A DNA stretch of 64,000 bases, taken from positions 97,183,689-97,247,688 of the forward strand of contig OY804578.1 in assembly GCA_963680875.1 (NCBI GenBank). Reading direction: 5' to 3'. The translations under genes were made by a program, and so were the position numbers. The notes under the pieces are model-generated. The model was not told where the DNA came from. It searched no databases and saw only the letters and a program-made list of their open reading frames with translations. This document shows, one piece after another, positions 11,665 to 25,600 of the stretch. The DNA is from Bathymodiolus brooksi (taxonomy: Eukaryota; Mollusca; Bivalvia; Mytilida; Modiolidae). Numbering within the stretch: position 1 is the stretch's first letter; each line of letters opens with the position of its first letter.

Positions 11665-14584
11665 ACCCCCTGCTGTCTCTGATACATCATACCTTTCTGT
11701 AAGTCATGTTCCATCCACCGTTGTAAAACTGTCTTGTTTATTAAAGATAAAATATTTTTAAAACATTAGAATAAAGATAATGTTGAAATAACAGGAACAA
11801 TTATAATTGTAATTATGTTTTAGATGATAAAAAAGTATACACCATCCTTGAAATTATAAGTTTTCATTATTAGAGGCGCCAAATTGGCCTAACTATATAT
11901 AGCTGTCTCATCATAATTAATATGTATTCACAATTTTAACGATCGATGTTCATAAAAGATGTTTTAATTTCAATTAAAGAATTAAAAATTAAAGGTTAGG
12001 AGATCGGGTGGCAACTGAGTTTACAAAGTTAGTGTTTAAAGAAAAAAAACCTCTTTGCGCAGTGACCCCCAGAAGGCACAAAACCTAAATATATGATTTT
12101 TTTCAGCTAAAATGTAAAAAGGTTCTAATAGGTGATTAAACTTGAACTATCATTTTGATATCCACTGACATTCATTCAGACAAAGTTCGGAAGAGATCCT
12201 GATCATCATGAGCAGTATAAACAGATGAAGAGCAGTCAAAATATACAGAGATTAGGCCACACCAAATTTACTTCTTGTTCTTTGTATTTTGTGCTAAAAA
12301 CGTTGGAGCGAGTAAATGATTTAAAAATGTTAATTTCTTTTCCTTTTTCTGTCATTTTTGATGAGCGAAACGTAAAATATTATGCGGAAAATATATTTCT
12401 TACATTTTTCATGTATTTTCAGAAGAGAGAGACCATATTTTGATAATAAATATTTTATTCTTTAATAAATTAAGGCAAATAATTCCTGAAATAAGAAGTG
12501 AAAGGCGGGATTTACTTATTTTTATTTCCATTCTGAAAACGACAGGTACATTCACACTGGTTCACTCAGCAGGGTACCTAATATTGCGTAATGAGTTTAA
12601 GTCCACACAGGAAGTCGCCAGTCAGAATATACAAGTGTCATTTTACATCCGGTCGACGGGACTCTGACCGAATACTTGAATACATGTGTCACAATCTTTG
12701 GCAATAATCAGAAACGCAATACACATTTTGTGACCCGTTAACGCTACCCTTGACTAGAATAGGAGATGCAATACACATTTTAAAGGTTCTGATAGGTGAT
12801 TAACATTGATCGTAAGTTATATTGAATTGTTCATTTTTATCTTGATTTTGTTTGTGCCTCATCAGAATGATATAGCAACAACCAAAATTATGAAGTAAAG
12901 CAGGGTAAACAGGGCAGGGTAGAAAATTCTTCTTGCAAACCCCAAAAACCAAAATAGACAAAAACCGTTCGTATGCAATTTTTCCTTATAAAAACAACAA
13001 CCATATTTTTTATGACTATTCTGAGATTCGAAAGACGTGATTAAAATAAACAAAAAATGTTTTGTTTACACAGAGACATATCATATGTTACGCTTTGTTC
13101 AAATCAGAAATAACCGTAATGAAAACAGATTAATCTTTTTACTGTTGACGAATACGAATATTGTATTTCCATAAACAAATTATTATATTACGTAAGAGAT
13201 GTAGCCTGAAGTTTTGTATAATAAACTTTAAAAGTATTAATACTCATCGTCTGTAATTGTCAAATGAAAACTATTACAAATTATATGTTTACATAATCCT
13301 CTCAATTTTATGGCTTCCTATCCTGTAACTTTCTGTTCTTTTAGCTCAGAAGCAGAGCTTATGTGTAGCTTTATTGTAGTGCATGAATGATCGATTACAG
13401 AGTGCGATCTTATAAATAATATCATTAAAACAATTTTGTCCCGTAGAATAGGCCTATTTTTATTTTTTTACGAATTCATGGCATAGTTCCGATGTCCGTT
13501 CTTTTTTTTCACATAATTTCGTAGTTCTTCAATTTTCGAAAAAAATCTTTTGTAGATGTGTCTCATTAAAGACGGACCGTTTTCCCCGATTCGTTTGCTT
13601 TGCCATAAGTATATAGAAACAAAACTTAAATCTGCAAAAAGTGATTGTGTAATAAATTCATATATTTAAAATAATAAGAAAAATAAAAAGAATTACGCCT
13701 GACAAGCCATATCGACACTGAATGAGGACCCCGGTTTGTCACGCTTGTTTTGGGGCGTGGTGGTATTTAGACATCAGTGATAATTGGTATCGCGATACTA
13801 TCAAAATGGCGACATCCTTCTATCGTTGACCGAATTTTGGTAGTGCGATCTGAGAAACATTACCTGTTTATTGTGTATTTTGGCGGGCAAAAAATCGATG
13901 AAACTTACAGTTTTCAAACCCCACCAGGATAAATTAAAGTAGTGCAGAAGATTTAAAACATGGGATTGAAAGATTAAATATAGAAATTAGTTAACCACAG
14001 CGTGAATTCTCAGAATTTCCAACAAGTATTTCACATTCAACACCGCTCGGGAATGTGAAGGAAGATAGACACAACGATATTATTTTAGACTCTGGTCTTG
14101 CTTTTGTTAGAATGTCAGAGAATGCCCGATACTCCTTTTATTAGCTATTTTTTGACTGGTAGAAATGTGAATATTTCAAATTTCGTCCTTGTCATTTTTC
14201 ATTTTACCATGTTTTGCAATTTTCGCTTTGAAATACAGCATCTTTTGAATTTTCTTAAAACAAATTGTTTTGAAATCCGATTTTTTCCCCTAAAAAAACT
14301 GGCCCCCTTATGGAAATGTCTCGAACCGCCTCTGCTCATGACCAATCTCTTCGATGTCTCTCGAACTGTTTCAGTCTGAAAATAAAAGATACTCGGGATA
14401 TAACCGAAGTTATAATTCTGATTTTGAGCTTCCACGCTCATTGCTTTTACAAAGTTAATAACAATATAACACAGCGTAGAAAGAGCTTTGTAAAGTCAAA
14501 AACGTTAACAGATAAGGTTAGGAGTCCCGTACCGGATAACATTTCTGTACAAAGACCTAAAAATATGATCAAACCAGCTACACG
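11665..14584. other. No gene recognised
   Basis: AT-rich stretch. The short phrase GGTTCTAATAGGTGATTAA near 12119 recurs with one change near 12784, so a diverged repeat is present. None of the frames has a recognisable domain. Confidence 0.4.
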
Positions 14585-15042
14585 CACGGGCCAAAAGTAT
14601 TTCCCCACTAAAATATTTCCCTATATATTTCACATCAAGCCATTTATTTTCAAAACATTCGCTTGAAGTCATTCCTTATCTGATTTTCAAGAAATGTTCA
14701 GCATTAAATGCAGAAATAAATATAGTTTCTTCTTCGTATAATTTTCAAATAATTTTATTTCTACTTTCACTTATAAATTGATTTAAAAACAAAGTTTAAT
14801 TTTTTCACCAAATCTTACTAAATAATCATTTAAAATGGTGACGTCAAGAATTTACATTTGTGTTTAAAGTTCGAAAAAATTACATGAAGATATTAAAATA
14901 AACTCTAATAATTCTACTATTAAAGGTGAAAATTTCATGAAAATCAGCTAAGGAATGACTTCATGAGAATGTTATGAAAATAAGTGGTTTTATACGAAAT
15001 ATAGAGGAAAATATCTTAATGGGGAAATACTTTTGACCAGTG
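14585..15042. mobile_element. Palindromic MITE, about 105-bp arms
   Basis: The left end reads CACGGGCCAAAAGTATTTCC. The right end is its inverse with two changes. Similarity continues inward through GAAGTCATTCCTTA and GATTTTCA on both arms. No clear target duplication was found. Confidence 0.75.
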
Positions 15043-15782
15043 AGTGTACATACGACGACAAGAGCGTGATATCATGTCTCATTTTGATGTCTGTGCGAAA
15101 ATAAATCACTGGGGAAAAGAAAAAAATATGTTGTATTTGGCGGTATATATACCGGTATCTCCGTGGCCAGGTACAGCTAGGGAGTGCTTTGGAATTTACC
15201 TCATGATCAAAGACAAGATTTTGACGAACTTTAAGGATCGCTAGAAGAGAGGTTTTCTTCGTCTAATCACACTGAGCAATACAGAACTTAGAAAGTGACG
15301 TCCAGTGGTGAATCTACTGTTAAACTAATGGCGCTTAACCTTCAGGACTTTTTTAATGAATGGATTATTTAACAACATTGATGAAGTTGTTTTGTTTGTT
15401 ATTGAAATAAACCAATGGGTTGAAGCACTTATTATTGACCTTAGATAAAATGCTCTAATACCAAGATCGTATGGCCTCAAAATGTCACTAATCAATACAA
15501 TTTCAAAATTTATTACAGACTTGCAGCACCTGAATTCCCAGTAGTATGGGCTCATTGAAATCGCCATCTATTCATAGCCTACATTTTGGCAGTTGCGTTC
15601 TCGAAACCATCATTGGTGCACGGTTTAATAGCCCGTAAACTATAGTTTATCGGGACCATAAATGGTCCATAGCTGGTATTGTGAACTGCATGCTCATTCA
15701 TGAAATAATCATATTTTTATGCATTTTTAACAAGGATTTTGAGAAATTGATATAATCACCCAACGAGACCATTTAGAGTGTC
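15043..15782. other. No gene recognised
   Basis: Only chance frames. A minus-strand frame at 15727-16032 runs through the MITE next door and is not a gene. Confidence 0.4.
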
Positions 15783-16063
15783 TTAAGGTGGTACCATGCA
15801 CTACTGGGAGATAACTCTTTAGAATCAGTTGAACGTTTTGATCATACGATGTTTGTATGCAGATTTCAAGCTTCTCGGTGATCAAAACCACAGAGAGAAA
15901 AGCTTCTATGTGGCTAGTGAATTCATAGCTCTGAGTCTGTTGGTTGGAATTTGTTAAAATTTTGATATTGATTACAGTGGATATATTCAAACACACTGTC
16001 AATAAAATAAGAAAATTAAACGAGCAGATCAAATTTTACCTGAAGTGTATGGTACCACCTTAA
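15783..16063. mobile_element. MITE with TTAA target duplication
   Basis: Terminal repeats GGTGGTACCAT at 15787 and ATGGTACCACC ending at 16059 are perfect inverses. Each is flanked by TTAA (15783-15786 and 16060-16063). A TTAA duplication is typical of piggyBac and Kolobok groups. The 273-bp body has no coding capacity. Confidence 0.85.
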
Positions 16064-16374
16064 AATGATTGAGATGACGTCCAAGCCTCAGATCAAATTC
16101 GAATAACAGATGTTTTGTACTTTTTCAAACTTTTGCATTTTGCTTTCACCAATATAAAATGATAACATGTATAGAAGGGGAATCTCTGTCTTTATTTGTA
16201 AAGTGATCCAGAACATGTCTTGTTAGTGTACACAAATATATTTATTTAACATCTGCTTTCTTACAGTACCGGGTACATCCTCGTCTTTCGCGGGGGTGGG
16301 GGTATAATGTTGTTTTTGTTTTTCTATCTCTTTTCTGGCGCTTTCCTGGACATGGGTTTAATTCTACATGTAAT

Positions 16375-16469
16375 ATTTATACCACGGCTTTCCGAGTTAA
16401 ACGGTTAAACAATTTTACGCGAACTGTGAGATTGTTTAAACGTTAAAGTCGGAAAAACGTGGTATAAAT
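16375..16469. repeat. 95-bp hairpin element
   Basis: ATTTATACCACG at the left pairs with CGTGGTATAAAT at the right. Pairing continues, with gaps, through AACGGTTAAACAAT and ATTGTTTAAACGTT. It may be a tiny MITE or a structured transcript. Confidence 0.65.
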
Positions 16470-18059
16470 GATTTGTAATACGAAGCCATGCAATATCAAG
16501 TCCAGGTCGTTGATTATTGCACGACTCTCTGAGAGTAATAAAACTACAGCCCCGAATTAAAGTGTGCAGTATCTGCATGTGTTATTTCATAGTTCTTAGC
16601 TGTTGTTAACATTCTGGTATATAAACCATAAAAAAAGATCAAAGGAAAATAATGCATTCATGATACCATTCCGTATATTTTTCGAATTTAAGATTTGGCT
16701 TTGCACATATTTATATCATACAAAACTAAAATAAATTGTACGCTATATTATGATTGAATGGTGCAATAAAAATATAAGGAAAGATCCAATCATATATTTG
16801 GAAGCTGAAAAAGTCGACACAATCCAGCAATTACTCTGTCTATACATTTAGTTTTAGCAAATTTCATTAATTAATTCAACATAAAATTGCAATATTGAAC
16901 AAAGTATGAAAGATGATACAATGTATAATTACATGTAAAATAATTGGGAAGCAAGTTACTTGAACTTATATACATGTACTTGCTTAATTGTATATACCGT
17001 TATATATAGAGAATGACCCCCCCCCCCTCCTCTCCCGGTAACGAACAGAACATCGTACGTACTGGGCACGAAAAAACATAGCATAAGATAAACTCTCTTA
17101 AAAAAATGAAGACTGGAAGTCGGCATAAATTTCAAACTGGATTTTAATTTTTTATCTAGATAAAACACATTTTAATTCGTCCGTTTCCGTCAATCATCAA
17201 TTGTTTCTTTCCTGAGTGATGATCACAGTACCAGTTACGATGTTAGTGGAACAGGAAATAGTAAGAACATTGGGAACAATCCTGTTTTATAATGTCTGAA
17301 TATATACAAGGAAATGAGTAAGTGTATTACATATATCTATATATTTGTCGTATCTTTTATTTTGGGGAATATTATTTTGATTATGAGCCGTTCAATTTAA
17401 TAATAAACTAATGTGATAAGCTAATATTATCCAATTGTGTACTAATTTCAGCAAAATTTTAATGTGGACGGTCGCTAATTAGAAATTTCGCAATAAAAAC
17501 GAAAGATGAATACAAACGTTATCAGCAAAAAAAAAGAAGAATTGTAAAAGTTTCGCGTTACACATGTATAATTAGCTTCTTTTTTGGGGTTATCTGAACT
17601 TGTTTCTGAAACCATTATCTTTTTTAATTAAGTTGGGAGTAATTTACAGCCTTCTTATTTGAAGCCGACGGCCGCCTAAATTGCCTTATACTTGCTGCGT
17701 CGTCTACTTATTATCATTTGCTTCCCCCGTAACCCCTGCAGAGGGAGGACCCATATACCCTCCTAAATTAACCTTAAAGCTAGTTGTGTCACAATCTTTT
17801 AGAGTTGATAGTGAAACTGCCCACCATCCTCCTTTGTCGTAGCGCATCCAACTACATGTATGCTTAAACTAAAACTTACCAAAAAGGAAAAAATAGAAAT
17901 GACTATCTCTGCCACTTTAATATGCTCTACATTTAATGGACTGGGTATCAGAAGGAACAGGATATCAGAATGTGCAAAACAAATCAATACCAACAAATGT
18001 TGTTAAGAAATTAAGATCAGGTGATAACGAAAAGATGAAAAAAATCACTTGGTTTAAAA

Positions 18060-18752
18060 ACAGATAGTAATTTGAATATTCGAAATCACAATAATATTAA
18101 AATTATTGTTCCAAAAGAGCTTAAGCTGGGGAAAAAACCCAGAAAGTAATAGGTAAACCAATCACTCCAAAATATCAATTAAAATGGGATACATTTTATG
18201 AAAAGCAATTATCTGGAAATCAATTTGGTATATACTGAACAAAATTAAATGTAAGCAAAGCATTATCAAGTTCCAATGGAAATGTTTGCATATCATTGGC
18301 TACTCAGAATATAGATTACAAAAAATGGTAAAATCAAATGGTAAATACATTTGTAAATGTCATCTATGTAAAAATGAAATAGAGTCACTTATTCATTTGT
18401 TTTTAATACAGGTGTCATAAAATTAAACATGTCTGAGGTGAGGTAAACACATATTTAAAATCTTTTCTGCAAAGAATTTGGTACTTGTTGAAGAAAACTT
18501 AATCCTTGTGGCATACCGGTATGAGGGAGAAATAATGGAAGACTTATTTTTTATTGAATATGGTAATTTATATATTAAAATAGGTAATTTGGAAAACAAG
18601 AAATTATATATAAGCCTTTACAGGGAAGCAATAGTTATAACAAATTTCAAAAATGAACTCAGAAGTAGCATACATATGAAGATCAAAATTCCAGAAGTTC
18701 TAGATTTATATGACATTAATAGGAAATTACAGTTATTATTGGATATGTTATG
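18060..18752 (+). pseudogene. LINE C-terminal fragment, possibly L1/Tx1-like
   Basis: Multi-frame translation shows a lysine-rich block, then FQWKCLHIIGYSEY, then a Cys/His motif (CKCHLC followed by H and C near 18350-18420), then a run ending in a TGA at 18751-18753. This resembles the carboxy-terminal region after the RT in L1/Tx1-type elements. Frameshifts break it. Only its last bases survive in copy B of the duplication, near 38935. Confidence 0.5.
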
Positions 18753-18885
18753 ATTTGAGTTGTATGAATAGTTCCTTTCATTGTTTGCTGTCTAGTGATA
18801 AAAAACCAAATATACATATATATATATGTCTGAAAATTAAACCAAACAGTGTTAGAATTAGATTTTAGAGCTGTCAAATTTTTGT

Positions 18886-18987
18886 TCTTCCCTCGACGGG
18901 ATTTGAACCCACACCATTGATACCCTGCAGCACCATTCGCTTAGCCTTACGTCCAGCGCCCTAGACCACTCGACCACATCCACTCCC
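18886..18987 (-). mobile_element. tRNA-like head of a SINE (tRNA-Ser/Leu-like)
   Basis: Read on the minus strand it has an A-box-like TGGTCGAGTGGTCTAGGGCG and a B box GGTTCAAATCC separated by a long variable region, as in class II tRNAs. The 5' GGAGTGG has no pairing partner after the T arm, so it is not a functional tRNA. The surrounding 18815-19190 is missing from the duplicated copy near 39015. Confidence 0.6.
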
Positions 18988-19591
18988 TTAAAAAGGAGCT
19001 TCAATAATCGTAGTGCTACCTTTTCTCGTAAGGCAAATCTAGTGATAGACGTCAGACATGTGTATAAGCGTGTGTAGATGATACATATATACTTAATATT
19101 ATAATTTGACAGCAATCTAACTCAGCAATTTTTAATATATATTGCATAGAATAATGAAGATATTTATATATATATGTATGTATATATTCTTAAATCGGAT
19201 ATGAGAGATAATATATGGTTTAGTTGTGTATGTTATTATAGGGAAACTTAGCTGTGAGTAATGATATTCTTACTCCCAGCCCTTATTTCATTACTTGCTC
19301 ATTGTAAATATTTGTAAACCTTTGAGGTTTCCTGGCACACAGAGGTAAATTGTTTACAGGTGTATTATAAATATATATATATATGCTCTACAGCTTCCTT
19401 AAAATTTGGATATCAGAAACACTGTGATGACGCTATGTATCTAGGTTAATGTCCTAGAAGACTCCCTTTCTTTAATTCGGTTAGGAATAAATATTTAATA
19501 TATTGGTTTTTGTTTTTCTTCCGGTCTGAAAATTAATTTTCTCTAATCTAGTCTCTAATTTATTTTTCTATATTACAGAAAATGAATTGCA

Positions 19592-19634
19592 ATGAAGGAA
19601 TTTCTTTTGTTAACTTCGCTTCTCTTATTGCAAG
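19592..19634 (+). CDS. Receptor gene A, exon 1 (signal peptide)
   Basis: Encodes MKEFLLLTSLLLLQ and ends in phase 1 at CAAG followed by GTAAGT. An identical arrangement at 39404-39446 differs by a single residue. Confidence 0.75.
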
Positions 19635-22600
19635 GTAAGTTACATGGTCGGCAACCCATGGCTGATCACACTCCTATACTGAAGGATGAGGAGTAATCGG
19701 AACGTGATCAGTCGTACGTTACCGACGATTGATAAGTGACAGGAAGTTGAATCACTATAGCAGTAAGCTTAGTTATAAAATGCAATCATTTCAGGACCAG
19801 AAACGACACACGAACTGCTATTTTATAAATGAAATAGTTAATAAGCCAGACCCTTTAATAATTTTGCCAATTTTAAATATTTCAAATATGGAAATTCTGA
19901 CAACATACTTTTTAATTGATTTATTCTTATGAAATAATTTCAATGAATATAAGAATACCAGATCGAAGAAACAACCATGATACCAATCGTTTATGGTTAG
20001 GGGCTTAGGGTTATGATGTTTAACGCCACTTTAAACAATATATCAGCTATATCGTCGCGATCAGTTTTATTGGTTGAGGAAACCGGAAAGCCACGAGAAA
20101 CCACCGACCTGTGATTGATAAACTTTATCACATAATGTTGTATTGAGTACACCTCGCCATGCGCGTGATTCGAACTCACAACGTCAGTGGTGATAGGCAC
20201 TGATTTAATAGGTAGCAATATATGAGTGAAAATCTTAAAATTCTGGAAAACTGAGCTATCGTACATGTATGCACAAAACAAGAAGATAGGCGATAAGGAA
20301 CGTCTTTAAGGAATATTGATACATGTCCTAGTTTGAATGATATAATGGGAATAAGGCGCATTAAATGTAACCGAAGCGAGTAGGTGTACGATTTTAAACG
20401 TTTCGGAGTTTCTTGTCTTGTGGATAATTAGTCTATATATATAGGCTCGAACCATGTAAGTTGCTGATACCATAAGATTGTATGAATATTGACACGAACA
20501 AGTTAAAATGAGGAAAAAGAGTTGAAATTATAAAAGAAATAACGAAATTTTATTGACAATAAATATGTAAACGAAAAGTTAAATGGGGGGGGGGGTAATT
20601 CCGTGCCACGAGCGCATGTGCTACACAGTATGAGTGGGTATCTAGTTCTATGTTCTATCATTTTTAGTCTAGTACACATGTACACACATTTTATTTTGTA
20701 TTTTTTACGAACGATTAAAGACGGTCTTCATGGTATCATCAGTGAAATAAAAATACAGTATATTGCTATACCGGGGACAGCTGTGCTATCATGTCAATAC
20801 GGAAGCATTCCAACTCTAACATGGCGGAAAAGAGGTTTCATCATATCCCAGGATTCAACAATTAATCCGACTTGTAATGGAAGTGAAAGGATTAGAGCCA
20901 CCATTAAACCAAAAGACAAACAATATGAGTTACAGATATTAAACACGACAGAGGAAGACCTTGGTTTATATGTGTGCGAGGCACAACTCAACTCAACTAT
21001 TATTGAAACTAAAGTGATATTGAGTCTGGCAGGTAATATAATTTCAGTCAGGTGGCGTTTAACAAAGGTTTTGTGTCTCATTGCGACGCCGCTCAAAATG
21101 TAAAAAAAAACATGATACATTAACATTCGTAAATAGTACATAAAAGCATAAGAATGAATTAATAAGACCATATATACGTAAAGCCAGGAAATTATGTAAG
21201 AGTGTGCGCATACCTTGTACACTAGGAGTCTAGGACAGTCCCTTATTTTAAGCTCGTGAGAATTAGTTATTAGGTAATGTAAATGGTTATAAATGAAAAT
21301 ACATGTAGTATAAATTGTCTAATTTAAGCAGCAGACTCTCGACAGCCGATATTTTAGAGAGGTGTGGGCGACAATAATTTATAACTGGAAAAGTAATATT
21401 TGTGACAAGTCGTTGGTTTTTTTTACTCATTTGATACCGATATTTTAAATACAGATAACTGTATTTTTAGATAAACAGAGAAATATGCATTTTGATCTGT
21501 TTTCTATATAAAGGTATCTTTGTTTACTTAATATGTAGCGAGTGAGTCAGTCAATCATTGTTGTTTAACACCAAAAGGGCAGTTTTCAGCCATATCTTGA
21601 CGAGAAATATAACTTTTGGTCAGATAATGTTGATGTTAGAAATGCCTGTACCAAGTCAGGGTCATTACGGTTTTCACAGTTTTCCGGTTGTTGACTGATT
21701 TTGTCTGTTTACATACTTATGAGTTTTGACTTTCCCTTTGGAAGATTGTTCGGAATTCGGTAATTTTGTTATTACCCTTATTGTACCAGACCAACACACT
21801 TAGATCTTTACAGTGCTAGTTAGTAGTATGCTATGACGTACTTCTACCCTGCCTGTGGATCTTCTGGCTCCTGCTCATGGATTCCCAATCTTTACCAGAG
21901 TTATCTTTTTTTCCGGTCTCACATCAACTTCTCAAATTTTACAAGATTGCTGTAAAACTACAACTTAATTTATCCAAGCAAAGTACTCAGTTAAGTAGCA
22001 TCCTAAGCTCAAAATTCAAACATTTTCTCAGACATAGGTGACCTACATTGATTTTGACTATTCTGTTTAGGCCTTTTGGTTTTGTTGCTCCTACAGATTT
22101 TTAAATTCTTTGGCTTTCCAATCTTTTGACTTTGAGTGTACCTGAAACTGATTTCAATAATTTCTAGATTGTTTTCACTGATTATTTTGTTACATTAAAA
22201 GTTGTGGTATTCCAAATAATCACATGGAATATAACCATGTTTTATGTCAATACTTGTGTGAAAAGTTGAATTATTTGAGACATTAACAGAGGCTGGCGCG
22301 AGAACAAGGAACGATCACTCTGACTGGAGTATATTGAAGTGTATTTGGGATTGAATCTGGAACCACAACACCAACCCTTCTCTTCATCATTTTAAATCAT
22401 CTTAATGTTGGCAGACCAGTGGTTCAGTTTCTCAGTGTGGTAAGTGAGACTTTTCGGCATCTCTGTTTAACTTGTATATAAATGTATTTTGCATATTTTT
22501 AGTTAGTAAGATCTAGTTTCATATTTTTGACTGAAATATTGTTGAAAGTGGCGTTAAACACTACAACCCTAACCAATATTTTTGTTTTTAGATTTTATTA

Positions 22601-25600
22601 TTAGTACTGAGGAAAATATGTCACCAATATTTGTTGACAATGATAAACCTACATTTATTTCCGAAGAGAAATCTACAGGTATGTATTTTTTACTTAATTA
22701 TAGATTGATCAAAAATAGCAGATGTAAGGACAGGCACCACAGGCACTTGGGTCCAGGATTTTTTTTTTTTAATTTTATCAATAAAATGTGCATCTACAAC
22801 GTATATGAACCCGTTTGACATGCTTCGTTGTGAAATAAACGCCTTTATGAACTATGCACCATTTTCCTAATACAATGTATGTCATGTATCTAATCTACTC
22901 TATAGTAGATACATTGTATTAGGAAATTGTTTATGAAATTTAACGCCAGTATATTGCTGAAATATTGCCAAAGAAGGCATTAAACAGCATAATAATAATA
23001 ATATTTAATAATTTACGAAAGACAGAGCACAATCGCCAACAAGGATTACGAAGAGGAAAATACCAAGGAGGGCACAGGTCGAGTATATTTCCGCATTTTG
23101 TTTTTACATTTTCGTCTAGTGAATTCGAAATGTAATGAGAACTAGCTTGCCATTTAAAGTGTAGTCTTGTTTTTTACATTCCCAATGTTTAACTTATCGT
23201 CAATCATATGGAAGTATACCTGAATTAGTTGATTCATGTTCTTGTGCAATTACTATGTTTCAAACGAGTATAGATTTCTTCACTTAACTGGTTGGTAATT
23301 AAGACTTTACGATGAATACCACCGCCGCTAGAAATTAGATATTTGTTTGTTAAATAATCATGTGTTAAGAAACAAATTAAGTGAGAAGGGATAATCTAAA
23401 TAAAGAAATATCAGAATCAAAAAGAAAAACAAGCGAGTAAGGGTGTCTGTGGATAAAAAAACCCGCATGTTTGTGTAACATATCCATTCTTGATTCTTAG
23501 ACAATAATTGATTGTCTTTCTTCTTCCAATTACAATCTTTATCTAGGGACCACAAGAGCCCCGCGTCAATAAACAATAGGTCTAAATATATGCAAATTTG
23601 GATGTACATATCACAAATTTACAAATTATGCATTTATATTACTGGTCAAGATAAATCATCTTTTAAAAGATTTTCATTGTAGTTTCTCTTAATCATTGAA
23701 CCTCATATACCCTAGGACTTTATTGGTCTAAGCTTGAATCTGCATATCACAATGCTGGTTCGTACCATTTCCAATCTGGGTCTTACGAAAAAATGTTTTA
23801 ATATTTTCCCCAATTACAACCAAATGTTAGTTCCTAAATCATGTAATAAATATTGGTTACTGTAACGCAGAGTGTTAAAAATGTCCCCCAAACGAACAAT
23901 ACAAGTACTAGTGGCATGAATGAAGAATAGTGTGAGAACACAGCAAGAAATAATTAGAGCCCAGTTGTTGACTCTATCATGTCTATAGTAGGGCTTCTTT
24001 GTTATGTTACCCTACAATGTGCTACAATAAACTAGCATTTTGAAATTTTCAAGCCTCAAAACCATTTATACACATGCCATACAACATTTCTATTAAGTTT
24101 CATCCAATTCCGAGCACTTTAAATTTTTCACGTTTTTTGTGGCAACGGCGGCCACTCTGAAATTTCTAAGCCTCAAAATTATGTGTACACATGTCAGACA
24201 AAATTTCTGGAAAGCTTCATCCAATTCCGAGCACTTTAAATTTTTCTGGGTTTTTTTTTGTGGTTTCCATGGGAACGGCGGCCATATTGAAAATTCCGAA
24301 AGTAGTCTGCACATCTACTCATAGTGCTTAACATTCCTGTGAAGTTTGGATATCAATTCGCAACATCATAATCTACTTGGAAACAAAATTTCGCCCAAAT
24401 CGAAGGATTTCTGTATTTTGGCAGTCATTTTGGATTCAAAATGGCCACCATAGCAAACCGAAATGGTCGCGATATGGTGCAGCATGTCTTAATTACTCCC
24501 TGTAAATATCCATTTCCATTGAAATCTTTTCATTTTTGAATTTTTACGATTCTTTTAATTTTTATATTGGCGGCCATTTTGAAATGGCGGTCATTTGGAA
24601 AATTTTAAGAATAAGAGCACAACTTTGAGTGATGATCTACTTTTGTGTCAAGTTTCAAAAGGATCCTCTGTTTGGAGTGAATTTATCATTGTTTGCACCT
24701 TGGTTACCATGGCAACGACCGCCATTTTGAATTTTGTTCAACCCCTCAAAAGCTGCCACAAACTACGGTGGATATTCCTACAAAGTTTCATGAAGTTTGA
24801 TGAAAGGAATCCAAAAAAAATTTAAATCTCCCCTTTTTTATTTCCATGGCAACTGCGGCAAAGTTTGTCTAACTGATTCCGATTTTTTTGGCTTATCTCG
24901 TTCAACTATATGTGGATTTTGTTCTTATCAAGTTTCATCAAGTTCTGTTTGGCGAGTAACCTACTATGATCATTTGTGTTTTTCATTTTTTTTAGCATTT
25001 TTGCCGTTTCTATGACAACGGCAGCCATTTTGAAAAAAATCAACCCTTAAATGAACAACTTCACATGGCATATGATATTCCTGCAAGGTTTCATAAAGTT
25101 TGATCAAGGCATCTCCGAAAAATGTGTCGGACAAACTTTTGACGGAAGAAAGAAAGAAGAAGAATAATAATAACTAGAATTGCCATTGCAAAGCAATAGC
25201 GGACGTCACCCCACCCCATTATTTTGGTACCTCGGTTTCCATGGTAATGCCATTTTGAATTTTATTAACACGCCAAAAGCTTCCACACACTACGGTGAAT
25301 ATTCCTACGCTGTTTCATGAAGTTTGATGAAAGAAATAAAAAAAAAAAAAATCCCCCTTATTTATTTCCATGGCAACTGCGGCAAAGTTTGTCCTACCTA
25401 TTCCGATTTTTTTTTTGGCTTATCTCGTTCCACTAGATGTGGATGTGACAGGAAACATTACTGCAAAAATTTGTGAAGTTTGGAGTGAATTCAAAATTTT
25501 TTGCACCTTGGTTACCATGGCAACGGCCGCCATTTTGAATTCTTTTCAATCCCCAAAAGCTGCCACACACTACAGTGGATATTCTTACAAAGTTTCATGA

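Larger units (their letters stand above)
16674..21867 (+). repeat. Segmental duplication, copy A
   Basis: Collinear with 37664-41358. It contains the signal-peptide exon and Ig exon of the receptor gene together with their introns and upstream sequence. Relative to copy B it retains about 1.1 kb of LINE sequence (17612-18695), a tRNA-like SINE segment (about 18815-19190) and a 150-bp repeat (21634-21781). Confidence 0.9.

Noticed and set aside
15727..16032. 101-aa minus-strand frame with a hydrophobic start
   Set aside because: It runs through the TTAA-flanked MITE and its internal sequence; no splice or domain support.
18858..19115. 85-aa minus-strand frame, and the tRNA-like stretch as a functional tRNA-Ser
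   Set aside because: The frame is a translation of the tRNA-like SINE head. The tRNA fold fails because the 5' strand of the acceptor stem has no partner.
20794..21222. 142-aa minus-strand frame
   Set aside because: Antisense shadow of the Ig exon; the plus strand has the Ig signature and splice sites.
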